Shown here in pieces: positions 42,174 through 49,062 of a stretch of DNA of 49,062 nt (position 1 is the first letter of the stretch; each line of letters begins with the position of its first letter). The notes under the pieces are model-generated. The model had not been told where the DNA came from, did no database searches, and saw nothing but the letters and a program-made list of their open reading frames with translations. The stretch is from Bifidobacterium aerophilum (GTDB lineage Bacteria; Actinomycetota; Actinomycetes; Actinomycetales; Bifidobacteriaceae). The translations under genes were made by a program, and so were the position numbers. The stretch is from NCBI RefSeq assembly GCF_010667685.1, contig NZ_WHZW01000022.1, positions 1 to 49,062 of the forward strand, in the 5' to 3' direction.

Positions 42174-42737
42174 TCAGTCCAGATAGCGGAAGGCGGACAG
42201 TGCGATCATGACCTGTTCGGACCCGTCGCCTTCGACGTGCCGGTCGCCTATCGTGTTGGCCCACTTGTCGGCAACGGCCATCAGTTCCTGCTGCATCTGT
42301 TCGGCTTCCTCGAAGGTGAGCCGTGTGATCGTCATGCCGTCGAGCGAGTGCCGCCATTGTTCGGGGAGCGACGATTCGGCCTGACGGTAGCGTATGCGCG
42401 CCTCGCTGACGGTGGCGGACACGGATCGTGCGAGCGCATCGGCGGATGCCGGGTCGGTGCTCTGGTCGGAATGGACGACGAGTTTTGGTGTGGTGGCCCG
42501 CCAGCAGCTTTTGCGGGCGTCGCCGTCGGGCGAGGGGACCTGTTCGACGAGTCCGGCTTTGGCGAGCTGCCTGAGATGGTAGCTGATGGTGCCGGCCGAT
42601 TCTCCGGTGCGTTCGGCGATGTCGCCCACGGTGAGCGCGTCGGCGGGCGCCGCCACGATGTTCATGATGCGTATGCGCGTCGGATGCGATACGGCGCGCA
42701 GCTGCGCAAGATCGGCATCATGCTTGTTGTTGGTCAT
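42174..42737 (-). CDS. ArsR-type winged-helix repressor of the MFS operon
   Basis: A 187-residue regulator. The N-terminal winged helix includes QLRAVSHPTRIRIMNIV, TVGDIAERTGESAGTISYHL and RQLAKAGLVEQV. The C-terminal ~90 residues are a helical extension with a cluster EEAEQMQQELMAVADKW, probably for ligand binding or dimerisation; the Cys pair of metal-sensing ArsR proteins is absent. It is first in the operon with the MFS gene and has a 28-bp palindrome 40 bases upstream. Confidence 0.88.
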   Translation of the reverse strand: MTNNKHDADLAQLRAVSHPTRIRIMNIVAAPADALTVGDIAERTGESAGTISYHLRQLAKAGLVEQVPSPDGDARKSCWRATTPKLVVHSDQSTDPASADALARSVSATVSEARIRYRQAESSLPEQWRHSLDGMTITRLTFEEAEQMQQELMAVADKWANTIGDRHVEGDGSEQVMIALSAFRYLD

Positions 42738-42777
42738 GGAATGCTTCCTACCTGTTGATGATCGTCCGATGTATTTT

Positions 42778-42805
42778 ACAAGAAATATTGTACAACAAAT
42801 CTTGT
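42778..42805. promoter_or_regulatory. 28-bp ArsR operator
   Basis: ACAAGA (42778-42783) and TCTTGT (42800-42805) flank a central TTGTACAA (about 42788-42795). The A/T-rich site stands out in this GC-rich region and lies 40 bases before the ArsR start. TAAAAT (minus strand) at its edge may be the -10. Confidence 0.75.
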
Positions 42806-42820
42806 ATAAATCGGCGAAGG

Positions 42821-42930
42821 AGACCGTATCTCAACAACAACGCGATGCTCCTGTTGAGTTATGGTCGTTTGGAGGGGCGGAAACGACCGTAACTCAATGA
42901 GAACGTTGCGTTGTTGTTGGGTTACGACCT
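42821..42930. repeat. Nested four-arm repeat with AAACGACCGTAACTCAA units
   Basis: An outer pair (42821-42843 with 42908-42930, both bearing CAACAACAACGC, five mismatches) encloses an inner pair (42854-42870 with 42881-42897, one mismatch in 17). It lies between the ArsR operator and the ilvN terminator. Core related to the cluster at 35640-35882. Confidence 0.75.
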
Positions 42931-42993
42931 GTGAATGATGCCGATGTCGTTCGTATGATGGCCGTTTGTGTCGGCGGATGACGGCGGACAACG

Positions 42994-43026
42994 AAAAGGC
43001 TCCTCGCCGATGGACGAGGAGCCTAG
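42994..43026 (-). terminator. Intrinsic terminator of ilvBN
   Basis: AGGCTCCTCG (42997-43006) pairs with 43015-43024. Read on the minus strand the hairpin ends in TTTT. It lies about 40 bases after the ilvN stop. Confidence 0.88.
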
Positions 43027-43063
43027 GATATGGCTGCTGGGCAGCGGTGCCGTCGGACCGGGG

Positions 43064-43618
43064 TCAGCGGCCGGTGATCTCCGAACCGATGACCTTTTCG
43101 CTCAGCGCGCGCGGGCCGCGGGTCACGGCGACCGCGCCGGAACGCACGAGCTCGATGATGCCGTAATGCTCGAGAAGGCCGAGCAGCGCATCGATCTTGC
43201 CCTCCGCGCCGGTCGCCTCGATGGTGAGCGATTCGGGGTTCACGTCGACCACGCGGACACGGAACAGACGCACGATCTCGAGCACGTCCGAACGGTTCGA
43301 CTGATCGGCGGCGACCTTGATGAGCACCAGTTCGCGCTCCACGGTCGTGTCCGGGTCGAGGTCGACGATCTTCAGCACATGCAGCAGCTTGTTGAGCTGC
43401 TTGATGATCTGTTCGAGCGGCAGATCATCGACTTCGGCGGTCACCGTCACGCGCGAGATGTCCGGACGTTCGGTGGGGGAGACGGACAGCGAGTCGATGT
43501 TGAACGCACGGCGGGCGAACAGTCCGGCGATACGGGCCAGCACGCCGGGACGGTTCTCCACAAGCACCGACAGCGTGTGACGCTTGGAACCAGGCTGGGA
43601 AGCGGGATAATTTGCCAT
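43064..43618 (-). CDS. ilvN: Acetolactate synthase small (regulatory) subunit
   Basis: The 184-residue partner of IlvB that confers valine feedback control. The N-terminal ACT domain is HTLSVLVENRPGVLARIAGL with FARRAFNIDSLSVSPTE, and the C-terminal half (VLEIVRLFRVRVVDVNPESL) is the conserved ALS-small domain. AAGGAG lies about ten bases before the ATG at 43618. It follows ilvB by 31 bases in one operon with a terminator after it. Confidence 0.96.
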   Translation of the reverse strand: MANYPASQPGSKRHTLSVLVENRPGVLARIAGLFARRAFNIDSLSVSPTERPDISRVTVTAEVDDLPLEQIIKQLNKLLHVLKIVDLDPDTTVERELVLIKVAADQSNRSDVLEIVRLFRVRVVDVNPESLTIEATGAEGKIDALLGLLEHYGIIELVRSGAVAVTRGPRALSEKVIGSEITGR

Positions 43619-43649
43619 TGGAAGTATTCTCCTTAACCCTTCGCGAACC

Positions 43650-45572
43650 TTAGAAACCGGCCTCGCCGAGTTCGACCGGCCCGGCCTCGCCATGCGGGCG
43701 CAACGGCTGCGTGCCCGGGCGGTACGTCACATCGTCATTCGACGCGCCGGCGGCGACCATCGGCCATACCATCGCGTCCTTCCACACGCGGAAGTCGACG
43801 AGCACCGGACGATCGTTGATGGAGTTCGCCTTGTCGATCGCGGCCAGCGCCTCCTCCTTGGTGAACGCACGCAGGCCGACGCATCCGTACGCCTCGGCCA
43901 GCTTCACGAAATCAGGCACATCGAAGAATTGCGGCGTGCTCTCCTCGGCCTCATTGTGCGCCTCGCCGTCGAGCAGGTTCGTCTGCGAATAGTGCTGATC
44001 GTAGAACAGCGTCTGCCACTGGCGGACCATGCCGTATACGGAGTTGTTCAGAATCGCGATCTTGACCGGCGTATGGTCGAGGAAGGCGGTCGCCAGCTCC
44101 TCGCTCGTCATCTGGAACGAACCGTCGCCGTCGATCAGCCACACCGGCTTCTTGCCTCCGAAATCACGTGCGGAGGCGACCGACGCGCCGATCGCGGCCG
44201 GCAGGCCGAAGCCCATCGTGCCGAGGCCGCCGGAGGAGATCCACGAATGCGGCTTCTTGAAATCGATGAGCTGCGCGGCCCACATCTGATGCTGGCCCAC
44301 GCCCGACACCCAGATCGTCGACGGATCGGCCTTGGCCGACAGCTGCTCGACCACCCACTGCGGCTGCAGCGTGCCGTCGGTCGGCTGGTCCTCCGGCTCG
44401 TCGTAGCGGATCGTGTAGCGTTCGCGCAACGCGTTCAGCTCATCCCACCACGGCTTGAGGTTCGGCTTGCCGCCGATCGCCTGCGAACGCTTGATCTCGG
44501 GGATCAGATCTTGCAGCACGGTCGCCACGTCGCCGACGATCGGAACGTCCGGCGCGCGGTTCTTGCCGATTTCGGCCGGGTCGATGTCGATGTGGATCAC
44601 GCGGGCGCCCGGCGCGAACGCGTCAAGCTTGCCGGTGACGCGGTCATCGAAACGTGCGCCGATAGCGACCAGCAGATCGCAGCGCTGGGCTGCCGCCGTC
44701 GCCGCGACCGTGCCGTGCATGCCGAGCATGCCGAGGTTCTTCGGATTCTGATCCGGCACGATGCCGCGCGCCGGCAGCGTCGTGACGATCGGGGCGCCGG
44801 TCACTTCGGCCAGTTCGGCGACTTCCTTCGATGCGTTGGAACGGGACGCGCCGCCGCCGACATACAGCAGCGGGCGGTACGACTGCGCGAACAGCTTCGC
44901 CGCGTCGGACAGCACGCGGCCGTGCGCCTTCGTGACCGGGCTGTAGCCGGGCAGGATCATGCGCTGCGGCCACGAGTAGTACATCTCGCCGACCTGCGCG
45001 GTCTTCGTCAGATCGACCACGACCGGGCCGGGCCGGCCGGAGCGCGCGATGTAATGCGCCTCGGTGAGCACGCGTGGGATGTCCTGCGCGCGCGTGACCA
45101 GATACGAATGCTTGACGACCGGGTAGGTTGCGCCCACGATGTCGGCCTCCTGGAAGGCATCCGTGCCGATCGCGTTCACGCCGACCTGACCGGTGATGAC
45201 GATCAGCGGCACCGAATCCATGTTCGCGTCGGCGATCGGGGTGATCATGTTCGTCGCGCCCGGGCCGGACGTGACGATGCACACGCCCACGCGACCCGTA
45301 GCCACCGCATAGCCCTCGGCCGCGTGACCGGCCGCCTGCTCGTGACGCACCAGCGTGAACCGGAACTTCGTATTGTCGTTGATCGCATGGTAGACCGGCA
45401 GGATCGCTCCGCCGGGCAGACCGAACACGTCCTGAACGCCCAGATCCTCCAGCGAACGAACCAGCGCCTGTGCGCCGGTCATCTTCTCGCCGTCGACAAT
45501 GGTCTGCTTATCGCTGCCCGCGTGCGTTTTCGGCACGCCGCTGAATGCCTGAAGAGGCGTTGGAGTCGCCAT
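43650..45572 (-). CDS. ilvB: Acetolactate synthase large (catalytic) subunit
   Basis: A 640-residue ThDP-dependent enzyme making acetolactate or acetohydroxybutyrate for Val, Leu and Ile. GLPGGAILPVYHAI and RHEQAAGHAAEGYA carry the catalytic Glu. The FAD-binding middle domain and the C-terminal DGDGSFQMTSEELATA with NNSVYGMVRQWQ (ThDP-Mg site) are intact. A ~25-residue Thr/Ser-rich N-terminal extension precedes the core. AGAGGG lies close before the ATG. A TTGACA lies about 70 bases upstream; no leader peptide rich in branched-chain residues is seen. Confidence 0.96.
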   Translation of the reverse strand: MATPTPLQAFSGVPKTHAGSDKQTIVDGEKMTGAQALVRSLEDLGVQDVFGLPGGAILPVYHAINDNTKFRFTLVRHEQAAGHAAEGYAVATGRVGVCIVTSGPGATNMITPIADANMDSVPLIVITGQVGVNAIGTDAFQEADIVGATYPVVKHSYLVTRAQDIPRVLTEAHYIARSGRPGPVVVDLTKTAQVGEMYYSWPQRMILPGYSPVTKAHGRVLSDAAKLFAQSYRPLLYVGGGASRSNASKEVAELAEVTGAPIVTTLPARGIVPDQNPKNLGMLGMHGTVAATAAAQRCDLLVAIGARFDDRVTGKLDAFAPGARVIHIDIDPAEIGKNRAPDVPIVGDVATVLQDLIPEIKRSQAIGGKPNLKPWWDELNALRERYTIRYDEPEDQPTDGTLQPQWVVEQLSAKADPSTIWVSGVGQHQMWAAQLIDFKKPHSWISSGGLGTMGFGLPAAIGASVASARDFGGKKPVWLIDGDGSFQMTSEELATAFLDHTPVKIAILNNSVYGMVRQWQTLFYDQHYSQTNLLDGEAHNEAEESTPQFFDVPDFVKLAEAYGCVGLRAFTKEEALAAIDKANSINDRPVLVDFRVWKDAMVWPMVAAGASNDDVTYRPGTQPLRPHGEAGPVELGEAGF

Positions 45573-45642
45573 GATCCCTCTCAATTGGTGGTTCCGGCCC
45601 GCCATGTGCGGTGCTTGTGGCAATTGCACACGGGGCGCGGTT

Positions 45643-45648
45643 TGTCAA
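45643..45648 (-). promoter_or_regulatory. -35 element upstream of ilvB
   Basis: A perfect TTGACA on the minus strand. The -10 at 17 bases (AATTGC) is poor, so the promoter may need an activator or lie elsewhere. Confidence 0.45.
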
Positions 45649-45736
45649 GTCCTGATTCACACCATCCTAGTGTGGACGGTGAAATACGGCGATTCGTTGC
45701 CCGCATGGTGGCGGGTCGAACGGTGGCGGAACGAGG

Positions 45737-46462
45737 TCAGCCCAGCGCCTTCCACGCCACCTCGGCCGCGGCGAGCTGCGCCTTGCGCTTGCTTGAGCCG
45801 GTGCCGGAGCCCCAGACCTTGTCGTCGTCGCCGAGCAGCGCCTGCGCGGTGAACACCGGCTCGTATTCCGGTCCGGAAACCGCCATACGGTAATGCACTT
45901 CGCCCTTGCCGAGCTGGTGCGCCTTGACTTCCAGCGAGGTCTTCCAATCCAGCGCCGGTCCTTCGGCCGCCATTTCGGTCAGCGTGTCGTCGACCAGGCG
46001 GTGCACCACCTCGCGGGCGCCGTCGATGCCGTGCTCGACGAAGGTGGCGCCGATCAGGGATTCCACGATGTCGCACAGGATGGAGCTTTTGTCTGCGCCG
46101 CCCTGCTCCGCCTCGCCGTGGCCGAGCAGGATGTAGGGGCCCACATGCAGCTTGTCTCGGGCGATCACGCTCAGCGCACCCTCGGAAACGGCCTTCGCGC
46201 GGATCTTCGCCAGCTGACCCTCGGTCATGTCGGGATGATTCGCGAACAGGGTTTCGGTGGCGACGAGCTCAAGTACCGCGTCGCCGAGGAATTCGAGGCG
46301 TTCATAGTTCAGGGCGCCGGGATGCTCGTGGGAGAAGGAACGATGGGTGAGCGCCTGCACGAGCAGTTCCGGGCTGATCGTGGTGCCCAGCGCCTCCAGC
46401 AGGGGATTGGACGGGCTGGTCGGGGCGGGGACCGCGGTGGTGTTCGTAGTCGTCGAAGTCAT
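45737..46462 (-). CDS. rnc: Ribonuclease III
   Basis: A 241-residue double-strand-specific RNase that processes rRNA precursors. HRSFSHEHPG and the signature NYERLEFLGDAVLELV carry the first acidic ligands, and ILCDIVESLIGATFVEHG the second set. The C-terminal dsRBD (DWKTSLEVKAHQLGKGEVHY to KRKAQLAAAEVAWKAL) is complete. A Thr/Pro-rich ~20-residue N-terminal extension is typical of bifidobacteria. It follows rpmF, as in many Actinobacteria. Confidence 0.96.
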   Translation of the reverse strand: MTSTTTNTTAVPAPTSPSNPLLEALGTTISPELLVQALTHRSFSHEHPGALNYERLEFLGDAVLELVATETLFANHPDMTEGQLAKIRAKAVSEGALSVIARDKLHVGPYILLGHGEAEQGGADKSSILCDIVESLIGATFVEHGIDGAREVVHRLVDDTLTEMAAEGPALDWKTSLEVKAHQLGKGEVHYRMAVSGPEYEPVFTAQALLGDDDKVWGSGTGSSKRKAQLAAAEVAWKALG

Positions 46463-46510
46463 GGCTTCCTCTTTATCGCGCCGTCGGGACAGTGGTTGGC
46501 CCGCGGATAT

Positions 46511-46546
46511 GAAAAAGCCCCGCCACCCGTCGATGGCAGGGCTTTT
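46511..46546 (-). terminator. Intrinsic terminator after rpmF
   Basis: AAAAGCCC faces GGGCTTTT with an internal CCA/TGG pairing; on the minus strand the stem runs into TTTTTCA. It lies 20 bases after rpmF, so rnc probably has its own promoter or depends on read-through. Confidence 0.85.
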
Positions 46547-46566
46547 ATGCGTTCAACGCAACCGGA

Positions 46567-46761
46567 TCACTTGGTGTGAGCGGAGCGGATGGCCTCGCGG
46601 TAGGTGCGGCCGCGGAAGTTGCCGCAGCTCGGGCAGGCCATGTGCGGCAGCGCCGGGGCGCCGCAGTTCGGGCAGGTGACGGTCTGCACAGCAGACGCCT
46701 TCCAATTCGCGCGACGCGAGTGAGTGTTGGCGCGCGAGGTCTTGTACTTAGGCAGTGCCAT
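46567..46761 (-). CDS. rpmF: 50S ribosomal protein L32
   Basis: A 64-residue zinc-ribbon ribosomal protein. [20 protein letters not shown] is the L32 N-terminus, and [17 protein letters not shown] gives two CxxC pairs (the zinc form). It is complete. It follows the DUF177 gene by 93 bases, the usual yceD-rpmF order. Confidence 0.97.
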   Translation of the reverse strand: MALPKYKTSRANTHSRRANWKASAVQTVTCPNCGAPALPHMACPSCGNFRGRTYREAIRSAHTK

Positions 46762-46854
46762 TTGTATTCCTCTGTTTCGTTCGAACGATTGAGCTTAAGC
46801 GTTCGGTAGTTTAGCGCAACGGGCGTACAAAGTCCAGTCGGGAGACGTGCAGGC

Positions 46855-47463
46855 CTATTCCTGTGCCTCCAACTGGGCCTTGAGCGCGGCCAGTGAGGCG
46901 AACCGGTTGTCGACCACGTCGTGATGATGGTCGGGATCCTCGTTCAGATCCGCGCCGCACTGCGAGCACAGTCCACGGCAGTCGGGGCGGCACAGCGGCT
47001 GCAACGGCAGCTCTTCGACCAGCGTGTCGCGGATCAACGCCTCGAGATCGGCGAATGCGCCGTTGTCGAGCAGCGGGTACGTGTCCTCCGACTCGTCCTC
47101 GCCGGCGATGATCTCGACTTCGCCCTTCTCCTCGCGACCGTTCTTGCCGTTACGACCGGCCGTCGCGGATTCATAGGGGAAGAACGCGGTCACATCCACG
47201 CCCCAATCGCGTTCGATCGGCTTGAGGCATCGCGTGCATTCGGCGTGCACCGGCGCGTTGATGCGGGCGCTCAGGATCAGGCCGTCGACGATCGAGTCGA
47301 ACGAGCCGGACACGCGCACGTCGGCGCCTTCCGCCACGCCGATCACGTCGTCGCCGATGCCGCTGGGCGCGGGGAACACGGCGTCGATCGGCTTGCTCTG
47401 GCCGGCGCGCGACGCGACCTGCGCCACGGACACGGCCCACTGGGAATCTTCAGGACGGGGCAT
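46855..47463 (-). CDS. DUF177 (YceD/Dub177-like) protein
   Basis: A 202-residue member of the YceD family, which in other bacteria supports 23S rRNA maturation and sits before rpmF. ECTRCLKPIERDW and PLCRPDCRGLCSQCGADLNE hold the conserved Cys motifs. A charged insertion (GRNGKNGREEKGE) lies in the middle, and DPDHHHDVVDNRFASLAAL is the C-terminal signature. It starts four bases after the upstream coiled-coil gene ends. Confidence 0.9.
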   Translation of the reverse strand: MPRPEDSQWAVSVAQVASRAGQSKPIDAVFPAPSGIGDDVIGVAEGADVRVSGSFDSIVDGLILSARINAPVHAECTRCLKPIERDWGVDVTAFFPYESATAGRNGKNGREEKGEVEIIAGEDESEDTYPLLDNGAFADLEALIRDTLVEELPLQPLCRPDCRGLCSQCGADLNEDPDHHHDVVDNRFASLAALKAQLEAQE

Positions 47464-47467
47464 GGGA

Positions 47468-48352
47468 TCAGCCTTCCGGATAGTCGTTGTTGTCAAGATG
47501 GGGGAGTTGCTCGCCGGCGGTGCGCTGGCGTTCATACAGTACATTAAGGCCGGCCTGCACGTCGCGGTCGAGCTTGCCGAGCTGTGCCTGCAGACCCTCC
47601 ATCACCGTGGTGCAGTACTTGTCGGCGCCCTGCGTGAGACGGTCGGCCTTGGCCTGCGCCTGATCGAGGATCGCGCGCGCCTTCTGACGCGCGATTTCGG
47701 TGACATTCTCCTGGCCGGCGAGGAACTGCGCCTGGTCGTTCGCGTCCTTGATCATGTCGGCCGCCCGGCTTTGCGCCGAGGCGACGATAGCGTTCGCCTG
47801 CGTCTGGGCCGACTCCAAGCGGCGTTCGGCCTCGCGCATCAGGGCCGACGCGCGTTCGAGCTGCACGGGGAGCATCTTCTTGAGTTCATCGAGCTGACCG
47901 GCGAACTCGTCGCGGTCCACCTTCACCATGCCGGGCGTGAAGATGCTGCCCTTGGCCTCGTCCAACGACGCCTCCAGCTGGTCGATGATGTCGTACACGG
48001 TGGTGAATTCGTCGCGAGACTGCGCGCCGGCCGCGTCGAAGCCATCCGAATCGGAGGCGTTTGATTCGCGCAGGTCCGGCAGGGAATCCATCGGGAACGC
48101 ATGGCGTGGTCCGCCGTCCTTGGTCGGGGCGGGGGCCGCAGGCGCGGGGTCCTGCTGCGGGGCGGTCCGTTGCGGGACCTGCTGGGGGGATGCGGGCTGG
48201 GTCACCGCAGGTGCCGCCGGCTGCGTCGCACCGGGATCGAACCCGGCGGGCGCGTCGACCGGGGTTCCCGCCGCGTCGGCGCCTCCCACGGGCGCGCCCT
48301 GCACCGCGCGTTCGTCCGTCTGATCGGTCATCTGACCCAATGCGTCGGTCAT
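47468..48352 (-). CDS. DivIVA-like coiled-coil protein
   Basis: A 294-residue protein. A Pro/Ala/Gln-rich disordered N-terminus (~95 residues) is followed by TTVYDIIDQLEASLDEAKGS and a long Ala/Glu/Gln coiled coil (about residues 125-270), the layout of actinobacterial SepIVA/DivIVA-like proteins encoded between coaD and DUF177. It probably helps position cell-envelope or division machinery. The ATG at 48352 is given; a TTG at 48361 overlapping the coaD stop as TTGA is an alternative, translationally coupled start. Confidence 0.82.
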   Translation of the reverse strand: MTDALGQMTDQTDERAVQGAPVGGADAAGTPVDAPAGFDPGATQPAAPAVTQPASPQQVPQRTAPQQDPAPAAPAPTKDGGPRHAFPMDSLPDLRESNASDSDGFDAAGAQSRDEFTTVYDIIDQLEASLDEAKGSIFTPGMVKVDRDEFAGQLDELKKMLPVQLERASALMREAERRLESAQTQANAIVASAQSRAADMIKDANDQAQFLAGQENVTEIARQKARAILDQAQAKADRLTQGADKYCTTVMEGLQAQLGKLDRDVQAGLNVLYERQRTAGEQLPHLDNNDYPEG

Positions 48353-48357
48353 AACGA

Positions 48358-48888
48358 TCAATTCCTTCCTTCATACGCCGGTCGTCCGGCGGGACGCGAC
48401 TCGCTTTCCGACTGCAGCGCCTCGACCAGCATCGGCACCACGCAATCGGGCACCATGCCGGTCACGTCGCCGCCGTGGCGGGCCACGTCCTTGACGATCG
48501 AACTGGAAATATGCTCAAGTATCGGATCGGCCGGCAGGAACAACGTCTCGATGCCGGCGAGCTTGCGATTGACGAGCGCCATGCCGAGTTCCGCCTCGTA
48601 ATCGCCGTTCTGGCGCAGGCCCTTGACGATGACGGTCGCGCCGACCCGCTTGCAATAGTCGGTGATCAGCCCCTCCGTCGAGGCGACCTTGATGTTGTCG
48701 TACCCGTCCTTGGCGATGGCGCGGCGGATCACCTCGACGCGCGTGTCCTCCGAAAACATCGGCGTTTTCGCGGCGTTGACCGCCACCACCACATGCACCT
48801 CGTCGAAGAAGCGCGCGCACCGTTCGATCACGTCCAAATGCCCGGCGGTTACGGGGTCATACGATCCTGGACACACTGCGATAGTCAT
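48358..48888 (-). CDS. coaD: Phosphopantetheine adenylyltransferase
   Basis: A 176-residue enzyme making dephospho-CoA from 4'-phosphopantetheine and [22 protein letters not shown] holds the nucleotidyltransferase TxGH motif, [19 protein letters not shown] the substrate-binding Arg, and [14 protein letters not shown] the ISSS motif. The length is normal. It is the first gene of the coaD-coiled coil-DUF177-rpmF set. The ATG has no Shine-Dalgarno and a TAGGCT seven bases upstream, so it is probably leaderless. Confidence 0.95.
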   Translation of the reverse strand: MTIAVCPGSYDPVTAGHLDVIERCARFFDEVHVVVAVNAAKTPMFSEDTRVEVIRRAIAKDGYDNIKVASTEGLITDYCKRVGATVIVKGLRQNGDYEAELGMALVNRKLAGIETLFLPADPILEHISSSIVKDVARHGGDVTGMVPDCVVPMLVEALQSESESRPAGRPAYEGRN

Positions 48889-48895
48889 ACGGTAC

Positions 48896-48901
48896 AGCCT
48901 A
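48896..48901 (-). promoter_or_regulatory. -10 element for a leaderless coaD mRNA
   Basis: TAGGCT (minus strand), seven bases, then the coaD ATG. It is divergent from the presumed rrn leader at the window end. Confidence 0.5.
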
Positions 48902-48985
48902 CCGCGTCGCGGCGAAGTCGGCGGGGCGGCGTGCTGTGTCGTTTCGCCGAAGGACCGGGGTGGCCGGTCGCGGTCGGGTACGGTC

Positions 48986-49062
48986 GCACCGTGTTTAGTT
49001 AACTGATGGATTGAGTGGCGACGCTGACGCTCGCACCATGCGTGGTGTTGTTTGAAAAACGT
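48986..49062. repeat. 77-nt contig-end inverted repeat, right copy (probable rrn leader)
   Basis: Exact reverse complement of bases 1-77; identity ends at 48986. On the plus strand it ends in GTGTTGTTTGAAAAACGT, a boxA-like element, which would place a 16S rRNA gene just beyond the window, pointing right and divergent from coaD. Confidence 0.7.

Noticed and set aside
45603..45711. A 42-codon ORF upstream of ilvB on the minus strand as an attenuation leader peptide
   Set aside because: It contains almost no Val, Leu or Ile, lacks a Shine-Dalgarno, spans the probable promoter and shows no terminator/antiterminator pair.
43692..45893. A 733-codon open frame antisense to ilvB and rnc, and similar long frames opposite murA, recG, cysS and ABC-F
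   Set aside because: They are Arg/His/Ala/Gly-rich, follow the complement of strongly GC3-biased genes, have no recognisable domain or Shine-Dalgarno, and overlap certain genes completely.

Overview
The window looks like one complete contig of a Bifidobacterium chromosome. It is GC-rich with strongly GC-biased third positions. It carries the actinobacterial blocks rpsP-khpA-rimM-trmD and coaD-(coiled coil)-DUF177-rpmF-rnc-ilvB-ilvN, together with murA, gpsA, ddl, recG-rsmD, ffh and cysS. I cannot name the species. The first and last 77 bases are exact reverse complements of each other and contain a boxA-like stretch. The simplest reading is that both contig ends run into leaders of rRNA operons and share one assembly k-mer.

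Layout. 0.2-8.0 kb: envelope and lipid genes (murA; a TetR-controlled MFS efflux pump; a PlsC-type acyltransferase; gpsA; ddl). 8.3-14 kb: an MscS channel, two paralogous DUF2974 alpha/beta-hydrolase-like proteins around a second TetR regulator with three tandem 13-bp operators, and a class I aminotransferase. 14.0-14.5 kb: four tRNA genes (Gly-GCC, Val-GAC, Val-CAC, Ala-GGC). 14.6-24 kb: a mixed accessory stretch with an AMP-forming acyl-CoA synthetase, a methyltransferase, a membrane-bound XRE-type protein, a sugar O-acetyltransferase, a lower-GC GNAT, VOC and HIT proteins, a UMF1-type transporter and a PfkB-fold protein lacking its catalytic Asp. 24.3-35.6 kb: translation and repair genes (rpmB, recG, rsmD, nitroreductase, trmD-rimM-khpA-rpsP, ffh) with an exonuclease/endonuclease/phosphatase-family protein and a CDF cation exporter. 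35.9-48.9 kb: cysS, a class I amidotransferase, an ABC-F ATPase, an ArsR-MFS operon with its operator, ilvBN, rnc, rpmF, DUF177, a DivIVA-like coiled coil and coaD.

The most unusual content is between the genes. Every convergent gap longer than about 150 bp (murA/MFS, ddl/mscS, HIT/UMF1, nitroreductase/trmD, CDF/cysS, ABC-F/MFS) holds a hairpin or a cluster of long inverted repeats. Four similar clusters lie in tandem or divergent gaps. Arm sequence is shared within a locus. Three families recur at distant loci: 8.1 and 21.2 kb; 4.5 and 29.8 kb; 35.7 and 42.85 kb. Most do not look like simple terminators because they have several arms and usually no T-tract. I do not recognise a name for them.

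Regulation can be read in several places. The first TetR gene and its MFS target share a CATACC-N7-GGTATG operator. The ArsR-MFS operon has a 28-bp palindrome. At least seven genes have a TANNNT- or CACAAT-like -10 element six to eight bases before an ATG with little or no Shine-Dalgarno sequence, which suggests leaderless transcripts.
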